A stretch of DNA of 64,000 bases. It comes from Nonomuraea sp. NBC_00507. Lineage in GTDB: Bacteria; Actinomycetota; Actinomycetes; Streptosporangiales; Streptosporangiaceae. The stretch covers positions 9,486,001 through 9,550,000 of the forward strand of contig NZ_CP107853.1 in the NCBI RefSeq assembly GCF_036013525.1, in the 5' to 3' direction. Positions 48,519 through 58,148 of the stretch are shown here, one piece after another. Positions within the stretch are counted from its first letter, which is position 1; every line of letters starts with the position of its first letter. A program made the position numbers and the translations under genes. Below the pieces are notes generated by a model. The model saw nothing but the letters and a program-made list of their open reading frames with translations. It did no database searches and was not told the origin of the DNA.

Positions 48519-50266
48519 TGGGCGGCACCTCCGAGCAGGAGCTCGGCCGTCCGCTCCAGGCCCATCGCCCGCGGACCCTTGATCAGCACGGCGTCGCCGG
48601 GGCGCAGCCACTGGTTCAGCTCGGCCGCCGCGACCTCGGCGTCGGGCACGTGCACGATCCGCGTCGGATGCGCCACTCCCCCGCCTCCGGGCGGCCCACC
48701 GATGGTCGGCGGCCCGCCGGCGTACGGCCCGCCCGCGTACGGCCCGCCCGCGGCCGACGCTCCACCGGCCGCAGGTCCCTGCCGGCCCTGGGGCACACCG
48801 GCGTCGGGCGCCTGCCACCCCTGCGGGGCGTCGTCCTGCGGACCGGGCACCGGCGCGCCGTGCGGCGGTATCACCGGCGCAGGCCCAGCCGGCCCCTGAG
48901 GGCCGGAAGCGTGCTGCGCGGCTGGGGGGTGGGGCCCGGGGGCGTGCTGCGCGGCCGGGGCGTGGGGCCCGGGGGCGTGCTGCGCGGGCGGGGCGTGGGG
49001 CCCGGGGGCCTGCGGGGCGCCTGGTGCGGGCGCGTGGGCTGCGGCGTGGGCGCCTTGCAGGACCGGTTCGGCGTCCGGGCCCGCCACGATGAGAGCCGTC
49101 AGGCCGGCGCCCCCGGCCATGCGGCCGAGCTCGGCGTTCAGCGCGGGCCCTTCGTCGCCCAGCTCCCGCAGCGCCGCGATGACGGCGAAGCGCCGCCGCC
49201 CCCGCCCCAGCACCTCGAACGCCTCGAAGGCGGCGCGCATGGAGTCCGGGTTGGCGTTGTAGGCGTCGTTGACCACGATCACCCCGTCGGCCCGGTCCGT
49301 GACCTCCATCCGCCACCGGCTGCGCGGCGTGGCCTCGGACAGCTCCGCGGCGATCGTGGCGACGGGCAGCCCGAGCTCGTATCCGGCCGCCGCGGCCGCC
49401 AGCGCGTTGTCGACCGCGTGTGCCCCGTACAGCTTCAGCGACACGTGCGCGGCCCCCGACGGGGTGCGCAGCGTGAAGGAGGCCCGCCCGCGGACGTCCA
49501 CGACGACCTCTTCGGCCCGGATCGCCGCGTCGTCGCCCCGCCCGAAGTACGTGACCCGCGCGTCGGTGCGCGCGGCCATCTCCCGCACGTAGGGGTCGTC
49601 GGCGTTGAGCACGGCCACGCCGGTGCGGGGCAGCGCCTCCACCAGCTCGCCCTTGGCCTTGGCGATGGCCTCCTTGCCGCCGAACACGCCGAGGTGCGCG
49701 GTGCCGACGTTGAGCACGACGCCGATCTTCGGCGGCGCGATGCGGGTCAGGTCCTTGATGTGGCCGAGGTTGCGCGCGGCCAGCTCCAGCACCATGAACC
49801 GGGTGCCGGCGTCGGCGCGCAGCACCGTCAGCGGGTGGCCGAGCTCGTTGTTGAAGCTGCCGACCGGCGCGATGGTGGGCCCGATCCGGGCGGTCAGCCG
49901 GGCCAGCAGGTCCTTGGTGCTGGTCTTGCCGGCCGACCCGGTCACGCCGATCACGGTGGCGTCGGGCAGCGCGGCGACCTGGGCGGCGGCCAGCTCGGCC
50001 AGCGCGACGGCGGCGTCCGGCACGATCACCGCGGGTGCGTCGACCGGCCGGGTGGCCAGGACGGCGACGGCTCCGGCCCGGATCGCCTGCGCGGCGTAGT
50101 CGTGACCGTCGACCCGCGCGCCCCTGAAGGCGACGAACAGCGATCCCGGTTCTACGGCCCGCGAGTCGATCACGACGGGCCCGCGCACCACCGCGCGGGG
50201 ATCGGCCATGCCCGACAGGGCGCCCGAGGTTATCTCGGCGATCCTGGCCAGAGGCAACGGGATCAT
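48515..50266 (-). CDS. murF: UDP-MurNAc-tripeptide D-Ala-D-Ala ligase with large low-complexity insertion
   Basis: MurF adds D-Ala-D-Ala to complete the wall precursor. Family motifs: [20 protein letters not shown] loop [61 protein letters not shown]. At 583 residues it is about 120 longer than usual. The excess is one insertion at about 411-534 in the C-terminal domain, between [15 protein letters not shown] and RIVHVPDAE; it is rich in Pro, Ala, Gly and His and contains three [11 protein letters not shown] repeats. The normal C-terminus ([19 protein letters not shown]) resumes afterwards, so the frame is real. ATG at 50266 overlaps murE by 4 nt. Confidence 0.94.
   Translation of the reverse strand: MIPLPLARIAEITSGALSGMADPRAVVRGPVVIDSRAVEPGSLFVAFRGARVDGHDYAAQAIRAGAVAVLATRPVDAPAVIVPDAAVALAELAAAQVAALPDATVIGVTGSAGKTSTKDLLARLTARIGPTIAPVGSFNNELGHPLTVLRADAGTRFMVLELAARNLGHIKDLTRIAPPKIGVVLNVGTAHLGVFGGKEAIAKAKGELVEALPRTGVAVLNADDPYVREMAARTDARVTYFGRGDDAAIRAEEVVVDVRGRASFTLRTPSGAAHVSLKLYGAHAVDNALAAAAAGYELGLPVATIAAELSEATPRSRWRMEVTDRADGVIVVNDAYNANPDSMRAAFEAFEVLGRGRRRFAVIAALRELGDEGPALNAELGRMAGGAGLTALIVAGPDAEPVLQGAHAAAHAPAPGAPQAPGPHAPPAQHAPGPHAPAAQHAPGPHPPAAQHASGPQGPAGPAPVIPPHGAPVPGPQDDAPQGWQAPDAGVPQGRQGPAAGGASAAGGPYAGGPYAGGPPTIGGPPGGGGVAHPTRIVHVPDAEVAAAELNQWLRPGDAVLIKGPRAMGLERTAELLLGGAAQ
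48911..49009 (-). repeat. 33-bp tandem repeat inside murF
   Basis: Three nearly identical 33-bp units (48911, 48944, 48977) code for 11-residue repeats close to [11 protein letters not shown]. In-frame copy number changes by slippage are likely. Confidence 0.9.
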
Positions 50267-51813
50267 TGGTGCTTCCTGCTTTCCTTGCGTGCGTCGATCG
50301 CCTCGGCGACCACCTCCCGGTCGTCGAAGGGGATCACCTCGCCTGACATGTACTGACCCTGCTCGTGACCCTTGCCTGCCACGACGATCACGTCGCCGCG
50401 CCCGGCGCCGGCGATCGCCAGGCCGATGGCGGCCGCGCGATCGGGCTCAATGATCACATGAGCGCGGTCGTGCTGCGGAACGCGGAGCGCTCCCTCCATC
50501 ATCGTCGCGAGGATGGCGAGCGGATCCTCCGAACGGGGATTGTCGCTCGTGAAAATGGCCACATCTGCCAACTGTGCGGAGATCTCGCCCATGATGGGCC
50601 TTTTGCCCTTATCGCGGTCGCCACCGCAACCGAGCACGATCACGAGCCGGCCCGCGGTGACGGTACGCAGGGACCGCAGCACCGATTCCACGGCGCCCGG
50701 CTTGTGGGAGTAGTCCACGATCGCCTGGAACTCGTCCTCGCCCGTCGTGACGCGCTGCATGCGCCCCGGCACGCCGATGAGCGTGCCGACGCCGTGCACG
50801 GCCGTCTGCAGCGGCACGCCCGCCTCGACCAGGGTGACGATGGCCCCGAGCGCGTTGGCGACGTTGAACGGCCCCGGCAACGCGATCTGCGCGTCGGCCT
50901 CGACGCCGCCAGGGCCGACCACGCGGAACGCGCTGCCGTCCGCGCCGAGCCTGACCTCCAGCGCCCGCCACGCGGCCTCCGGGTCGCCCTGCGCCGAGAA
51001 CGTCGTCATCGGGACCTTCGCCAGGTCCAGCAGCTCACGACCGTAGCGGTCGTCGATGTTGGTGACGCCGACGCGGCTCAGCTCCGGCTGGAACAATCGC
51101 ACCTTGGTGGCGAAGTAGTCCTCGAAGTCCTTGTGGAAGTCGAGGTGGTCCTGGGAGAGGTTGGTGAACAGGGCCACGTCGTAGTAGACGCCGTCGATCC
51201 TGCCGAGGGCGAGCGCGTGGCTGGAGACCTCCATGGCGGCCGCGCCGACGCCCTCCTCGCGCATGAGCGCGAACAGGCCGTGCAGCACCGACGCCTCCGG
51301 CGTGGTCAGCGTCGGCTGGAAGCGCAGGTCGCCCGCGCGGATCTCGACGCCGCCCACCAGACCCGTCCGGTGCCCGGCGGCCCGCAGGCCCGCCTCCAGC
51401 ATGAACGTGGTGGTGGACTTGCCGCTGGTGCCGGTCACACCGAGGATCTGGATGTCATGGGCCGGCTGCCCGTAGACCCAGCTGGAGATCTGCCCGAGCA
51501 GGGCGCGCGGGTCGGCCACGATCAGGACGGGAAGCCCGGTGGCGACGGCCGCGTCGCGCCCCTCCTTGTCGGTGAGGATGGCCACCGCACCGCCGGCCAT
51601 CGCCTCGGCGGCGAACGCGGCGCCGTGGGCGCGGCTGCCGGGCAGCGCGACGTAGAGATCCCCGCGTCTGGCGTCGCGGGAGTCGATGGTGACGCCGGTC
51701 AGGGCGGCGTGTGGCGAGCGCGAGGTGCCCGAATCGGCATCGAGCATGGTCGCGAGCCCGGTCAGCGGGCGGGGCGGGCTGGTCGTGGGACGCATAGACG
51801 ACGGGGGACGCAC
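50263..51813 (-). CDS. murE: UDP-MurNAc-L-Ala-D-Glu:meso-diaminopimelate ligase
   Basis: MurE adds the third residue of the stem peptide. The 516-residue enzyme has ATP loop [23 protein letters not shown], the [14 protein letters not shown] block, [13 protein letters not shown] and the motif DNPRSEDP near residue 425, which marks meso-diaminopimelate rather than lysine as substrate. Start is GTG at 51813, or ATG at 51795. It overlaps murF by 4 nt and begins 22 nt after ftsI. Confidence 0.95.
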   Translation of the reverse strand: MRPPSSMRPTTSPPRPLTGLATMLDADSGTSRSPHAALTGVTIDSRDARRGDLYVALPGSRAHGAAFAAEAMAGGAVAILTDKEGRDAAVATGLPVLIVADPRALLGQISSWVYGQPAHDIQILGVTGTSGKSTTTFMLEAGLRAAGHRTGLVGGVEIRAGDLRFQPTLTTPEASVLHGLFALMREEGVGAAAMEVSSHALALGRIDGVYYDVALFTNLSQDHLDFHKDFEDYFATKVRLFQPELSRVGVTNIDDRYGRELLDLAKVPMTTFSAQGDPEAAWRALEVRLGADGSAFRVVGPGGVEADAQIALPGPFNVANALGAIVTLVEAGVPLQTAVHGVGTLIGVPGRMQRVTTGEDEFQAIVDYSHKPGAVESVLRSLRTVTAGRLVIVLGCGGDRDKGKRPIMGEISAQLADVAIFTSDNPRSEDPLAILATMMEGALRVPQHDRAHVIIEPDRAAAIGLAIAGAGRGDVIVVAGKGHEQGQYMSGEVIPFDDREVVAEAIDARKESRKHQ

Positions 51814-51835
51814 GGCGGCAGCGTACCTTCCCTGG

Positions 51836-54577
51836 TCACTGTCCGGCGCCCGTACGCACCGGCGGCACGACGGAGCCTGTGGGAGGAATCTTCTTGCTCT
51901 TGATGGCGAACGTCATCACATCCTTGAACACGGGGGCCGCCAGCTGCCCGCCGAAGTGGCCGTTCTTCGGGTTTTGCAGCACCGACAGCACCACCAGCCT
52001 GGGCTTGTCCGCCGGGCTGAACCCGGCGAAGGAGGCAGTGTAGCCGTCGTAGCGGCCGAGCTCGGCGTCGTAGCGGTTGGCCGTGCCCGTCTTGCCCGCC
52101 ACCCGGTAGCCGGGAATGGCGGCCAGCTGGCCGGTGCCCTCCTCGCCCACCGCGCCCTCCAGCATCGTCGTGATCTCTTTGGCCGTCGTCTCGCTCACCA
52201 CTCTGGTCTGCTTACCAGCGGGAGCGGGCACGAACCTCCCCTCGCCGTCCGTGGTCCCCGCGACGATCTGCGGCTCGACCTTGACGCCGCCGTTGGCGAT
52301 GGTCTGGTAGACGCTGGCCATCTGCAACGCCGTCACCGACACACCCTGACCGTAGGCGACGGTGCAGCTCTGGCTGCCGGACCATTTCCTGTAGTCGGGC
52401 AGCAGGCCGGCCTCGGCGCCTGGCACGCCGCCGCCCGGCTCGGCGCCGAAGCCGAAGGCCTTCAGCATCTGGTACAGGCGCGCGCTGCCGACCTTCCGCG
52501 CCGCCATGATCGTGGCCACGTTGCTGGACTGGGCCATGGCCTGGCGGAACGTCATCGACTCCGCCTTGTGCGCATGGGCGTCACGCAGGACCTGGTCGGC
52601 GCACCTGATCCGGTCGGGCACGTGGAACACGGTGCCGGGGGACACCGCACGGGCCTCGAGCGCGGCGGCGGCGGTGATCACCTTGTTGGTGCTGCCGGGC
52701 TCGAACACGTCGGCGGCGGCCTTGTTGATCTGGCTGGACTGGGGGGCCTTGCGCCAGTTGTTCAGGTCGAGCTCGGGGGCGTTGGCCATGGCGACGATCT
52801 GGGCCGTCCGGACGTCCATGACGATCACGGTGCCGCTGTCCGCGCCGGCCTTCTGGACCTGCTCGCCGATCGACTTCTGGGCGGCCCACTGGATGTCGCG
52901 GTCGATGGTCAGCCGGATGTCCCGGCCGTCCTCGGGGGCGGTGCGCTGGCTGCTGGTCATCGGAATGCGCTGGCCGTCGCGGCCGGTCTCCACCCGCTGC
53001 TCGCCGTCGCGGCCGCCCAGGAGCGTGTTCTTGGTCCGCTCGAGGCCGGCCAGGCCGGTGCCCTCGTCCCCGACGAAGCCGACGAGGCTGCCCGCGAGAT
53101 CGCCCGCCGGGTAGAGCCTGCGGTAGGTCTTCTTGGCCGACAACGCCGGCACGCCCGCCTGCAGCAGGCGGGTGGCCACGACAGGGTCGACGTCGGTGGC
53201 CAGGCGCTGGTAGCGGGTGTCCGTTCTGGCCAGTTTGGCAGCGATGTCCTGCTCGCTCTTGCCGAGCTGCCTGGCCAGGATCGTGGCGATCTTCCCGCGC
53301 ACGTCGGCGCTGATCTTGGACGGGTCGATCGACAGCTCTCGGGCCTCGATGGTCACGGCCAGGTCGTGGCCGTTGACGTCGGTGATCGAGCCGCGCTTGG
53401 CGGGGATGGTCTCGGTGTGCTGGCGCTGATCCGCGGCGGCGGCCTCGTAGACCTTGGAGTCCAGGCCCTGCATCTGGATCAGCCGGCCCGCGAAGATCGA
53501 TAGCACGAACGTCATGCCGATGAGGCCGATGTTGATGCGCCTGCGCGGGCTGCCCAGCCGCAGCACCAGCGGCGGCCTGGGCGGGCGCGGCGGCGTGGGG
53601 GGGCGCCGGGGCCCTCGGGGTGGCGGCACGTCTCCGCCGCGACGCGCCGCCACCCGCTCACGGCCCCGCACCTGCTCGGACCGGGAACCCCCGGTCTGCG
53701 TCCGGCGCAGCGGCCCGTCTCCATCTCCATGCCTGTCACGGCCCCGCAGGTCGTCCTCACGCCTGTCGCGACCGCGCAGGTCGTCCTCACGCCGCTCCCG
53801 CTGCCGGAGGCCGTCGTCCTGCGGGGACCGGCTCCGCGGACCGTCGCCCTGCCGGGACCGGCGCGCCTGGGGACCGCGCGCCGCGGCGTCGGACGGGCCG
53901 CCGTCCCCGCGCACGCGCTCGTCCCGCCCTTGAACGCGGCCCCGGAGCCGGTCGTCCCGCCCTGGGGAGGGACGCCGTGGACGGTCGCCGCCGTCGCGGC
54001 CCTGAGCGACGCGGCCCTTCGCGGGGTCGGCTTCGTCGCGCGGACGCCTGCGGACGCCTGCGTCGTCGTCGGCGCCGTCCCGGCGAGCGCGGCTGCCATC
54101 GTCCTGGGCGCTGAGGCGATCGTCGTCCCGCCGGACGCGCGCAGGCCTGTCGTTCCTGGAACGGTCGCTGGAACGGTCGGCCCTGGAACGGTCGGCCCCG
54201 GAACGGTCGGCGCGGTCCTGCCGGCTCCGGTCGGAGCCGCCCGAACGGGGGCGCTCGGCGTCGGAGCGGCGGGCGCCGCCGGACTCTCCCGGCGTGTCGG
54301 CCGGGTCCTGCGGGGGACGCCCGCGAGCGTCGTCGTCGTGCCCGAACGGCAGGTCGAGGGGATCGGACCGCTTGCGTGGCCGGCGCGGCGGGTTCTCCGG
54401 CGGCGGCGGGCTGCCCGCGCCGTCAGAACGGGCCCCGTCAGAACGGGCAGGGCCCCCTTGGCGCCCTGGCCGTCCCGGGCCGCCCGGCGTACGACGAGCG
54501 GCGCCGGGCCCTCCTTGAGAGCCGGCGCCGCCAGCGCCGCGGCCGGGACCCTGCCCCCTGCCGCCTGAGTCCCTCAC
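51836..54577 (-). CDS. ftsI: Septal transpeptidase FtsI (PBP3) with very long charged cytoplasmic tail
   Basis: FtsI crosslinks septal peptidoglycan with FtsW. The membrane helix is at about 348-367 (INIGLIGMTFVLSIFAG). Beyond it come the PBP dimerisation domain and the transpeptidase with STNK at 629-632 (nucleophile Ser629), SSN in AQSSNVATI, and KTGT at 829-832. The 913-residue length comes from about 345 residues before the helix, almost entirely Arg, Asp, Gly, Ser and Pro with DRSRADRSSDRSR-like repeats. The GTG at 54577 overlaps the ftsL stop by 4 nt (GTGA), which supports this start and hence the tail. Related proteins have about 50-100 cytoplasmic residues. Confidence 0.93.
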   Translation of the reverse strand: MRDSGGRGQGPGRGAGGAGSQGGPGAARRTPGGPGRPGRQGGPARSDGARSDGAGSPPPPENPPRRPRKRSDPLDLPFGHDDDARGRPPQDPADTPGESGGARRSDAERPRSGGSDRSRQDRADRSGADRSRADRSSDRSRNDRPARVRRDDDRLSAQDDGSRARRDGADDDAGVRRRPRDEADPAKGRVAQGRDGGDRPRRPSPGRDDRLRGRVQGRDERVRGDGGPSDAAARGPQARRSRQGDGPRSRSPQDDGLRQRERREDDLRGRDRREDDLRGRDRHGDGDGPLRRTQTGGSRSEQVRGRERVAARRGGDVPPPRGPRRPPTPPRPPRPPLVLRLGSPRRRINIGLIGMTFVLSIFAGRLIQMQGLDSKVYEAAAADQRQHTETIPAKRGSITDVNGHDLAVTIEARELSIDPSKISADVRGKIATILARQLGKSEQDIAAKLARTDTRYQRLATDVDPVVATRLLQAGVPALSAKKTYRRLYPAGDLAGSLVGFVGDEGTGLAGLERTKNTLLGGRDGEQRVETGRDGQRIPMTSSQRTAPEDGRDIRLTIDRDIQWAAQKSIGEQVQKAGADSGTVIVMDVRTAQIVAMANAPELDLNNWRKAPQSSQINKAAADVFEPGSTNKVITAAAALEARAVSPGTVFHVPDRIRCADQVLRDAHAHKAESMTFRQAMAQSSNVATIMAARKVGSARLYQMLKAFGFGAEPGGGVPGAEAGLLPDYRKWSGSQSCTVAYGQGVSVTALQMASVYQTIANGGVKVEPQIVAGTTDGEGRFVPAPAGKQTRVVSETTAKEITTMLEGAVGEEGTGQLAAIPGYRVAGKTGTANRYDAELGRYDGYTASFAGFSPADKPRLVVLSVLQNPKNGHFGGQLAAPVFKDVMTFAIKSKKIPPTGSVVPPVRTGAGQ

Positions 54578-55101
54578 CGCTCCGTGTCCACCCGGCCGAC
54601 CCGGTCACCGGCGCTGGTCCAGCCGTTGACGTTGTCCCAGTCGGGCTGCTGCCCCTGCTGCTCGGCCAGCTTGGCGATCGCTTCGGGCTGCGTCTTGAGC
54701 TGGTATTCCTGCTCGAGCTTCTCGTTCTCCCGCCGCGCCACCGCGATCTCCTCGCGCAGCGTCGCGTCGGTGATGGTGTCCTTGGCCAGCATGGTGTTGA
54801 GCAACAGCAGGCTGACCAGGCCGCCGGACATGAGCCCGACGACGAGCAGCACGAACGGCGTGCGCTGGCGGCGCGCGGATGGGCGCCGCGGCACGGCACG
54901 GGCGCCCGCCCGCGTCTCGCGGCGGCCGGCGTCGGTGCGCGTCCGCTCGGCGTCCGGCGCCGTCCCGCCGGTCTCGGGGCGCGTGTCAGGACGGGGCCGC
55001 GGCTTGGACTGGTGCGGCGCCGCGTACCGGCGCGTGCCCGTCTTGGGCACCGCGCGACGGACGGCCGTACCCCGGCCGGTCTCCTGCTCAGTGGTCAACA
55101 C
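54574..55101 (-). CDS. ftsL: Cell division protein FtsL-like (bitopic, coiled coil)
   Basis: A 175-residue bitopic protein in the ftsL position. About 80 cytoplasmic residues rich in Arg, Thr and Pro precede one membrane helix ([21 protein letters not shown], about 82-102). An outer coiled coil ([18 protein letters not shown], about 117-137) and [12 protein letters not shown] follow, matching the FtsL/DivIC pattern. It should join FtsQ and FtsB to activate FtsWI. Sequence conservation in this family is low; the call rests on layout and position. GTG at 55101 overlaps rsmH by 14 nt. Confidence 0.88.
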   Translation of the reverse strand: MLTTEQETGRGTAVRRAVPKTGTRRYAAPHQSKPRPRPDTRPETGGTAPDAERTRTDAGRRETRAGARAVPRRPSARRQRTPFVLLVVGLMSGGLVSLLLLNTMLAKDTITDATLREEIAVARRENEKLEQEYQLKTQPEAIAKLAEQQGQQPDWDNVNGWTSAGDRVGRVDTER

Positions 55102-56053
55102 GGATCCTCTCTGCCGCCCGTAGCCGGGCCGAGGCCGCCCGTGGGTTGCGGGCGAGCTCTTCTTCGCTTGGGAGCTCTGCTCCCCTCGTCAGCATGCGGA
55201 ACCTGGGCTGATGAGCCTCCAGCGGGACGGGCAGCCCGGGAGGACTGGTGTCCCTGGTTCGCGCCGTGAGGGCCTGCTTGGTGAGCCGGTCCTCGAGTGA
55301 GTGGTAGGAGAGCACGACGACTCGCCCACCCAGCGCGAGCGCGTCGAGTGCCGCGGGAAGCGCCGCCTCCAGGGCGGTCAGCTCCGCGTTCACCTCGATG
55401 CGCAGCGCCTGAAAAGTCCTCTTGGCGGGGTTTCCCCCGGTGCGCCGAGTAGCGGCGGGAATCGCCTCGCGAACGATGTCCGCTAGCCGCTTCGTCGAGG
55501 TTATTGCCTCTTTAGCCCGTTCCTTAATGATCAGGCCCGCGACACGCGGAGCAAATCGCTCCTCGCCGTAGTCGCGCAGAATGCGGGTCAACTCGGCGGC
55601 GGAGTAGGTGTTGACCACCGTTTCCGCCGTCAGCTCCTGCGAGGTGTCCATCCGCATGTCGAGAGGCGCGTCGTAGGAATAGGCGAACCCGCGCTCGGCC
55701 TCGTCCAGCTGCGGCGAGGAGACCCCCAGGTCGAACAGCGCTCCGTCGATCGTGGTGCGCCCCGCGTGGGCAAGCACCTCGTCCAGGTCGCCGGAGGAGG
55801 CGTGGACCAGGGTGATCCGATCTGCGTACGGGCTCAGCCTGCGGGTCGAGAACTCGATCGCGAATGGGTCGCGGTCGATCCCGATCAGGTGGAGCGCCGG
55901 GTAGGCGGCGAGCAGGGCCTCCGAGTGGCCGCCGAGGCCGAGGTTGGCGTCGACGACGACCGGAGCCGGTCCGGACAGCGCGGGACCGAGCAGCTCCAGA
56001 ACGCGCTCGAGCATCACCGGAACGTGACCGCCGGTGCCGACGTTGTCGTCCAT
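55088..56053 (-). CDS. rsmH: 16S rRNA (cytosine-N4)-methyltransferase RsmH
   Basis: RsmH (MraW) methylates N4 of C1402 in 16S rRNA with SAM. The 321-residue protein begins [13 protein letters not shown] and has the SAM-binding [44 protein letters not shown] (in part) and [14 protein letters not shown], then [14 protein letters not shown] near the end. I took the ATG at 56053; the in-frame TTG at 56059 lies too close to the ribosome site. It follows mraZ after about 220 nt with no gene in the gap. Confidence 0.95.
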   Translation of the reverse strand: MDDNVGTGGHVPVMLERVLELLGPALSGPAPVVVDANLGLGGHSEALLAAYPALHLIGIDRDPFAIEFSTRRLSPYADRITLVHASSGDLDEVLAHAGRTTIDGALFDLGVSSPQLDEAERGFAYSYDAPLDMRMDTSQELTAETVVNTYSAAELTRILRDYGEERFAPRVAGLIIKERAKEAITSTKRLADIVREAIPAATRRTGGNPAKRTFQALRIEVNAELTALEAALPAALDALALGGRVVVLSYHSLEDRLTKQALTARTRDTSPPGLPVPLEAHQPRFRMLTRGAELPSEEELARNPRAASARLRAAERIRVDH

Positions 56054-56274
56054 CTCCAAACCCCCCTCTCGCGCCCTTGCTCGCGGATGACGCGTTTATC
56101 GGTCGATCGTGGTCATTCCTGGGTCCCCACCCGGCGCCGCCCGGCCAGGTCCCCATCCGCACCCTCTTCGTGGACGTCTGCCCTCTGACACCGGGGAAGG
56201 TGCATCAGTTGGCGGACAGTGGTTGCGGGTGGAGACCTCGCCGAACGACATCACCGACGGATCGACCGTGACTC

Positions 56275-56706
56275 CTACAAGATCCCTGGCAGCACCTCCT
56301 CCGACAGATCGGCGAACGCCTGCTCCTGGTCACTGAGATAGGTGTCCCAGGCCCCCGCGTCCCAGATCTCCAGCCGGGTGTTGGCCCCGATGACAACGCA
56401 GTCACGCTCCAGACCGGCGTATTGACGCAGGCCCTGCGGGATCGTGATGCGTCCTTGTTTGTCTGGCTTCTCGTCGGACGCGCTGGCGAAGAAGACGCGG
56501 CTGTAGTCACGCACCGCCTTGGCGGTGACCGGGGCGGTGCTGAGAGCCTCGGTAATGCGCTGGAACTCCTCCACAGGAAAGACGTAGAGGCATCGCTCCT
56601 GGCCTTTGGTGATCACAAGACCCTCCGCCAGCTCCTCACGGTACTTAGCCGGCAGGAACAGCCGTCCCTTGTCGTCGAGACGCGGTTGATGGGTGCCGAG
56701 GAACAC
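56275..56706 (-). CDS. mraZ: Transcriptional regulator MraZ
   Basis: MraZ is an AbrB-like DNA-binding protein that represses its own operon, the dcw cluster. The 143-residue protein has the two SpoVT-AbrB repeats: [20 protein letters not shown] and [20 protein letters not shown]. The GTG at 56706 gives the standard length and FLGTH start and follows GGGAGG by 8 nt; the open frame begins 9 nt earlier. The promoter upstream carries its expected binding repeats. Confidence 0.95.
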   Translation of the reverse strand: MFLGTHQPRLDDKGRLFLPAKYREELAEGLVITKGQERCLYVFPVEEFQRITEALSTAPVTAKAVRDYSRVFFASASDEKPDKQGRITIPQGLRQYAGLERDCVVIGANTRLEIWDAGAWDTYLSDQEQAFADLSEEVLPGIL

Positions 56707-56756
56707 CGGCCCCACCTCCCGTGCCTTGCGAAGCGCTCAGCGCTGGTGCACCGGGC

Positions 56757-56799
56757 TCTCCACTGCGCACCACCATACTCCACTTCTCCCCACCGTCAA
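56757..56799 (-). promoter_or_regulatory. mraZ (dcw) promoter with four 10-bp-spaced MraZ repeats
   Basis: On the minus strand TTGACG (56794-56799) and TATGGT (56772-56777) are 16 bp apart. Four GTGG repeats begin at 56793, 56783, 56773 and 56763, exactly 10 bp apart (GTGGGGAGAA, GTGGAGTATG, GTGGTGCGCA, GTGGAG). MraZ is known to bind direct TGGGN-type repeats with 10-bp periodicity, so this is very probably its operator, covering spacer and -10. Confidence 0.82.
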
Positions 56800-57117
56800 C
56801 TGATTCGAACCGTCTTCATCACTCGTTTCCGTTGCGTTACCGCAGGTCAGGGCAATGGAGCCGGGTGGAGCGCGGTGGCCGCGCGGTCAACCCTCATGGG
56901 CGTGTCGAGGGTTCAAAAGATCGAAGAAATAGGGGGCGAGACCCTTCGCGATGGTCGGGGTGGGGGAAAGTGGGGCGGTTCGAGGGTGCTCTGTCACGGG
57001 ATTCGCACCGCCATGCGACAAGAACGGGATCATCGCCCAGGTTCCCTGGAATATCTACAAATGTCGCTCGAGAACCCACAGCGTCGTAGGGTCGTAACCA
57101 CAATGAAAAGGAATGGC
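56800..57117. other. Divergent region between mraZ and moxR
   Basis: Over 300 bp without a convincing gene. It holds a plus-strand pair of GTGGGG repeats exactly 10 bp apart (starts 56960 and 56970) inside a G-rich run (56956-56986) that could form a G-quadruplex. No clear moxR promoter was identified. Confidence 0.5.
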
Positions 57118-57180
57118 ATGGCTCCCGCAAAGCACCCCGGGACAGCCGTCGCACTTCTCATGGAGGCCTGGTGGCAGTAA
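57118..57180 (+). CDS. Possible small ORF coupled to moxR
   Basis: A 20-codon ORF, MAPAKHPGTAVALLMEAWWQ, with AAAAGGA about 6 nt before its ATG. It ends inside the moxR coding sequence, overlapping its first 10 nt, and the moxR ribosome site (GGAGG) lies within it. Translation of this ORF would bring ribosomes to the moxR start. Two adjacent Trp codons near the end are notable. It may also be a chance reading frame. Confidence 0.3.
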   Translation: MAPAKHPGTAVALLMEAWWQ

Positions 57181-58148
57181 CCCATGACGTCCCTCCCCAG
57201 CTCGACGAGCTGGTCACCACAGCCCACCGGATCCGGGAAGCGATCGAATCGGTGATCGAGGGCAAGAGTGACGCCGTCCGCCTCACGCTGACCGTCTTGC
57301 TCGCCGAGGGCCACCTCCTGATCGAGGACGTCCCAGGAGTGGGCAAGACCATGCTGGCCAAGGCGCTGGCTCGTTCCATCGACTGTCCCGTCCGCCGGGT
57401 TCAGTTCACCCCCGACCTGCTGCCGAGCGACATCACCGGCGTGAGCGCGTACAACCAGCAGACCCGGGAGTTCGAGTTCAAGCCGGGACCCGTCTTCGCC
57501 AACATCGTCGTCGGCGACGAGATCAACCGCGCCTCCCCCAAGACCCAGTCCGCGCTGCTGGAGTGCATGGAGGAGCACCAGGTCACGGTGGACGGGGTGA
57601 CGTACGAGCTCGACGCGCCGTTCATGGTGATCGCCACCCAGAACCCGATCGAGATGGAGGGCACCTATCCCCTCCCCGAGGCGCAGCGTGACCGCTTCAC
57701 CGCCAGGGTCGCCATGGGCTACCCCGAACCGACGGCCGAGCTGGAGATGCTCGACGTGCACGGCGGCACCTCGCCGCTGGACAAGCTGCAGCCGGTGGCC
57801 AAGACGTCGGAGGTGCGCGCGCTGATCGAGGCCGTACGCGGCGTCTACGTCTCGCAGGCGGTCAAGAAATACGCCATCGACCTGGTCGTGGCCACCCGCC
57901 ACTCCCCCGACCTGCGCCTGGGCGCCTCACCCCGGTCCACGCTGCAGCTGGTCAGGGCGGCCAGGGCGCACGCGGCACTGGCGGGACGCGACTACGTCAT
58001 CCCGGACGATCTGCAAGACCTGGCCGTTCCGGTGCTGGCGCACCGGCTGCTGCCCAGCGTCGAGGCCCAGGGCCAGCGCCGCCTGCCCGAGCAGGTGGTG
58101 ACCGATCTGATCAGGCGCGTGCCGGTGCCGGAGACCCGGGGCCGTTGA
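57171..58148 (+). CDS. MoxR-type AAA+ ATPase
   Basis: A 325-residue MoxR AAA+ ATPase. Walker A is EDVPGVGKTMLAKALA, Walker B is VVGDEINRASPKTQSALLE, and ATQNPIEMEGTYPLPEAQRDRF is the sensor 1 region (shown: ATQNPIEMEGTYPLPEAQ). A C-terminal lid domain follows. MoxR ATPases act as chaperones for the assembly of partner complexes and are regularly encoded with DUF58 and transglutaminase genes, as here. GTG at 57171 with GGAGG 5 nt upstream. It is divergent from the division cluster. Confidence 0.93.
   Translation: MAVTHDVPPQLDELVTTAHRIREAIESVIEGKSDAVRLTLTVLLAEGHLLIEDVPGVGKTMLAKALARSIDCPVRRVQFTPDLLPSDITGVSAYNQQTREFEFKPGPVFANIVVGDEINRASPKTQSALLECMEEHQVTVDGVTYELDAPFMVIATQNPIEMEGTYPLPEAQRDRFTARVAMGYPEPTAELEMLDVHGGTSPLDKLQPVAKTSEVRALIEAVRGVYVSQAVKKYAIDLVVATRHSPDLRLGASPRSTLQLVRAARAHAALAGRDYVIPDDLQDLAVPVLAHRLLPSVEAQGQRRLPEQVVTDLIRRVPVPETRGR

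Noticed and set aside
53600..54568. Plus-strand ORFs opposite the FtsI tail
   Set aside because: They mirror the repetitive tail in another frame; the minus-strand frame has the start overlap with ftsL and the intact FtsI domain.
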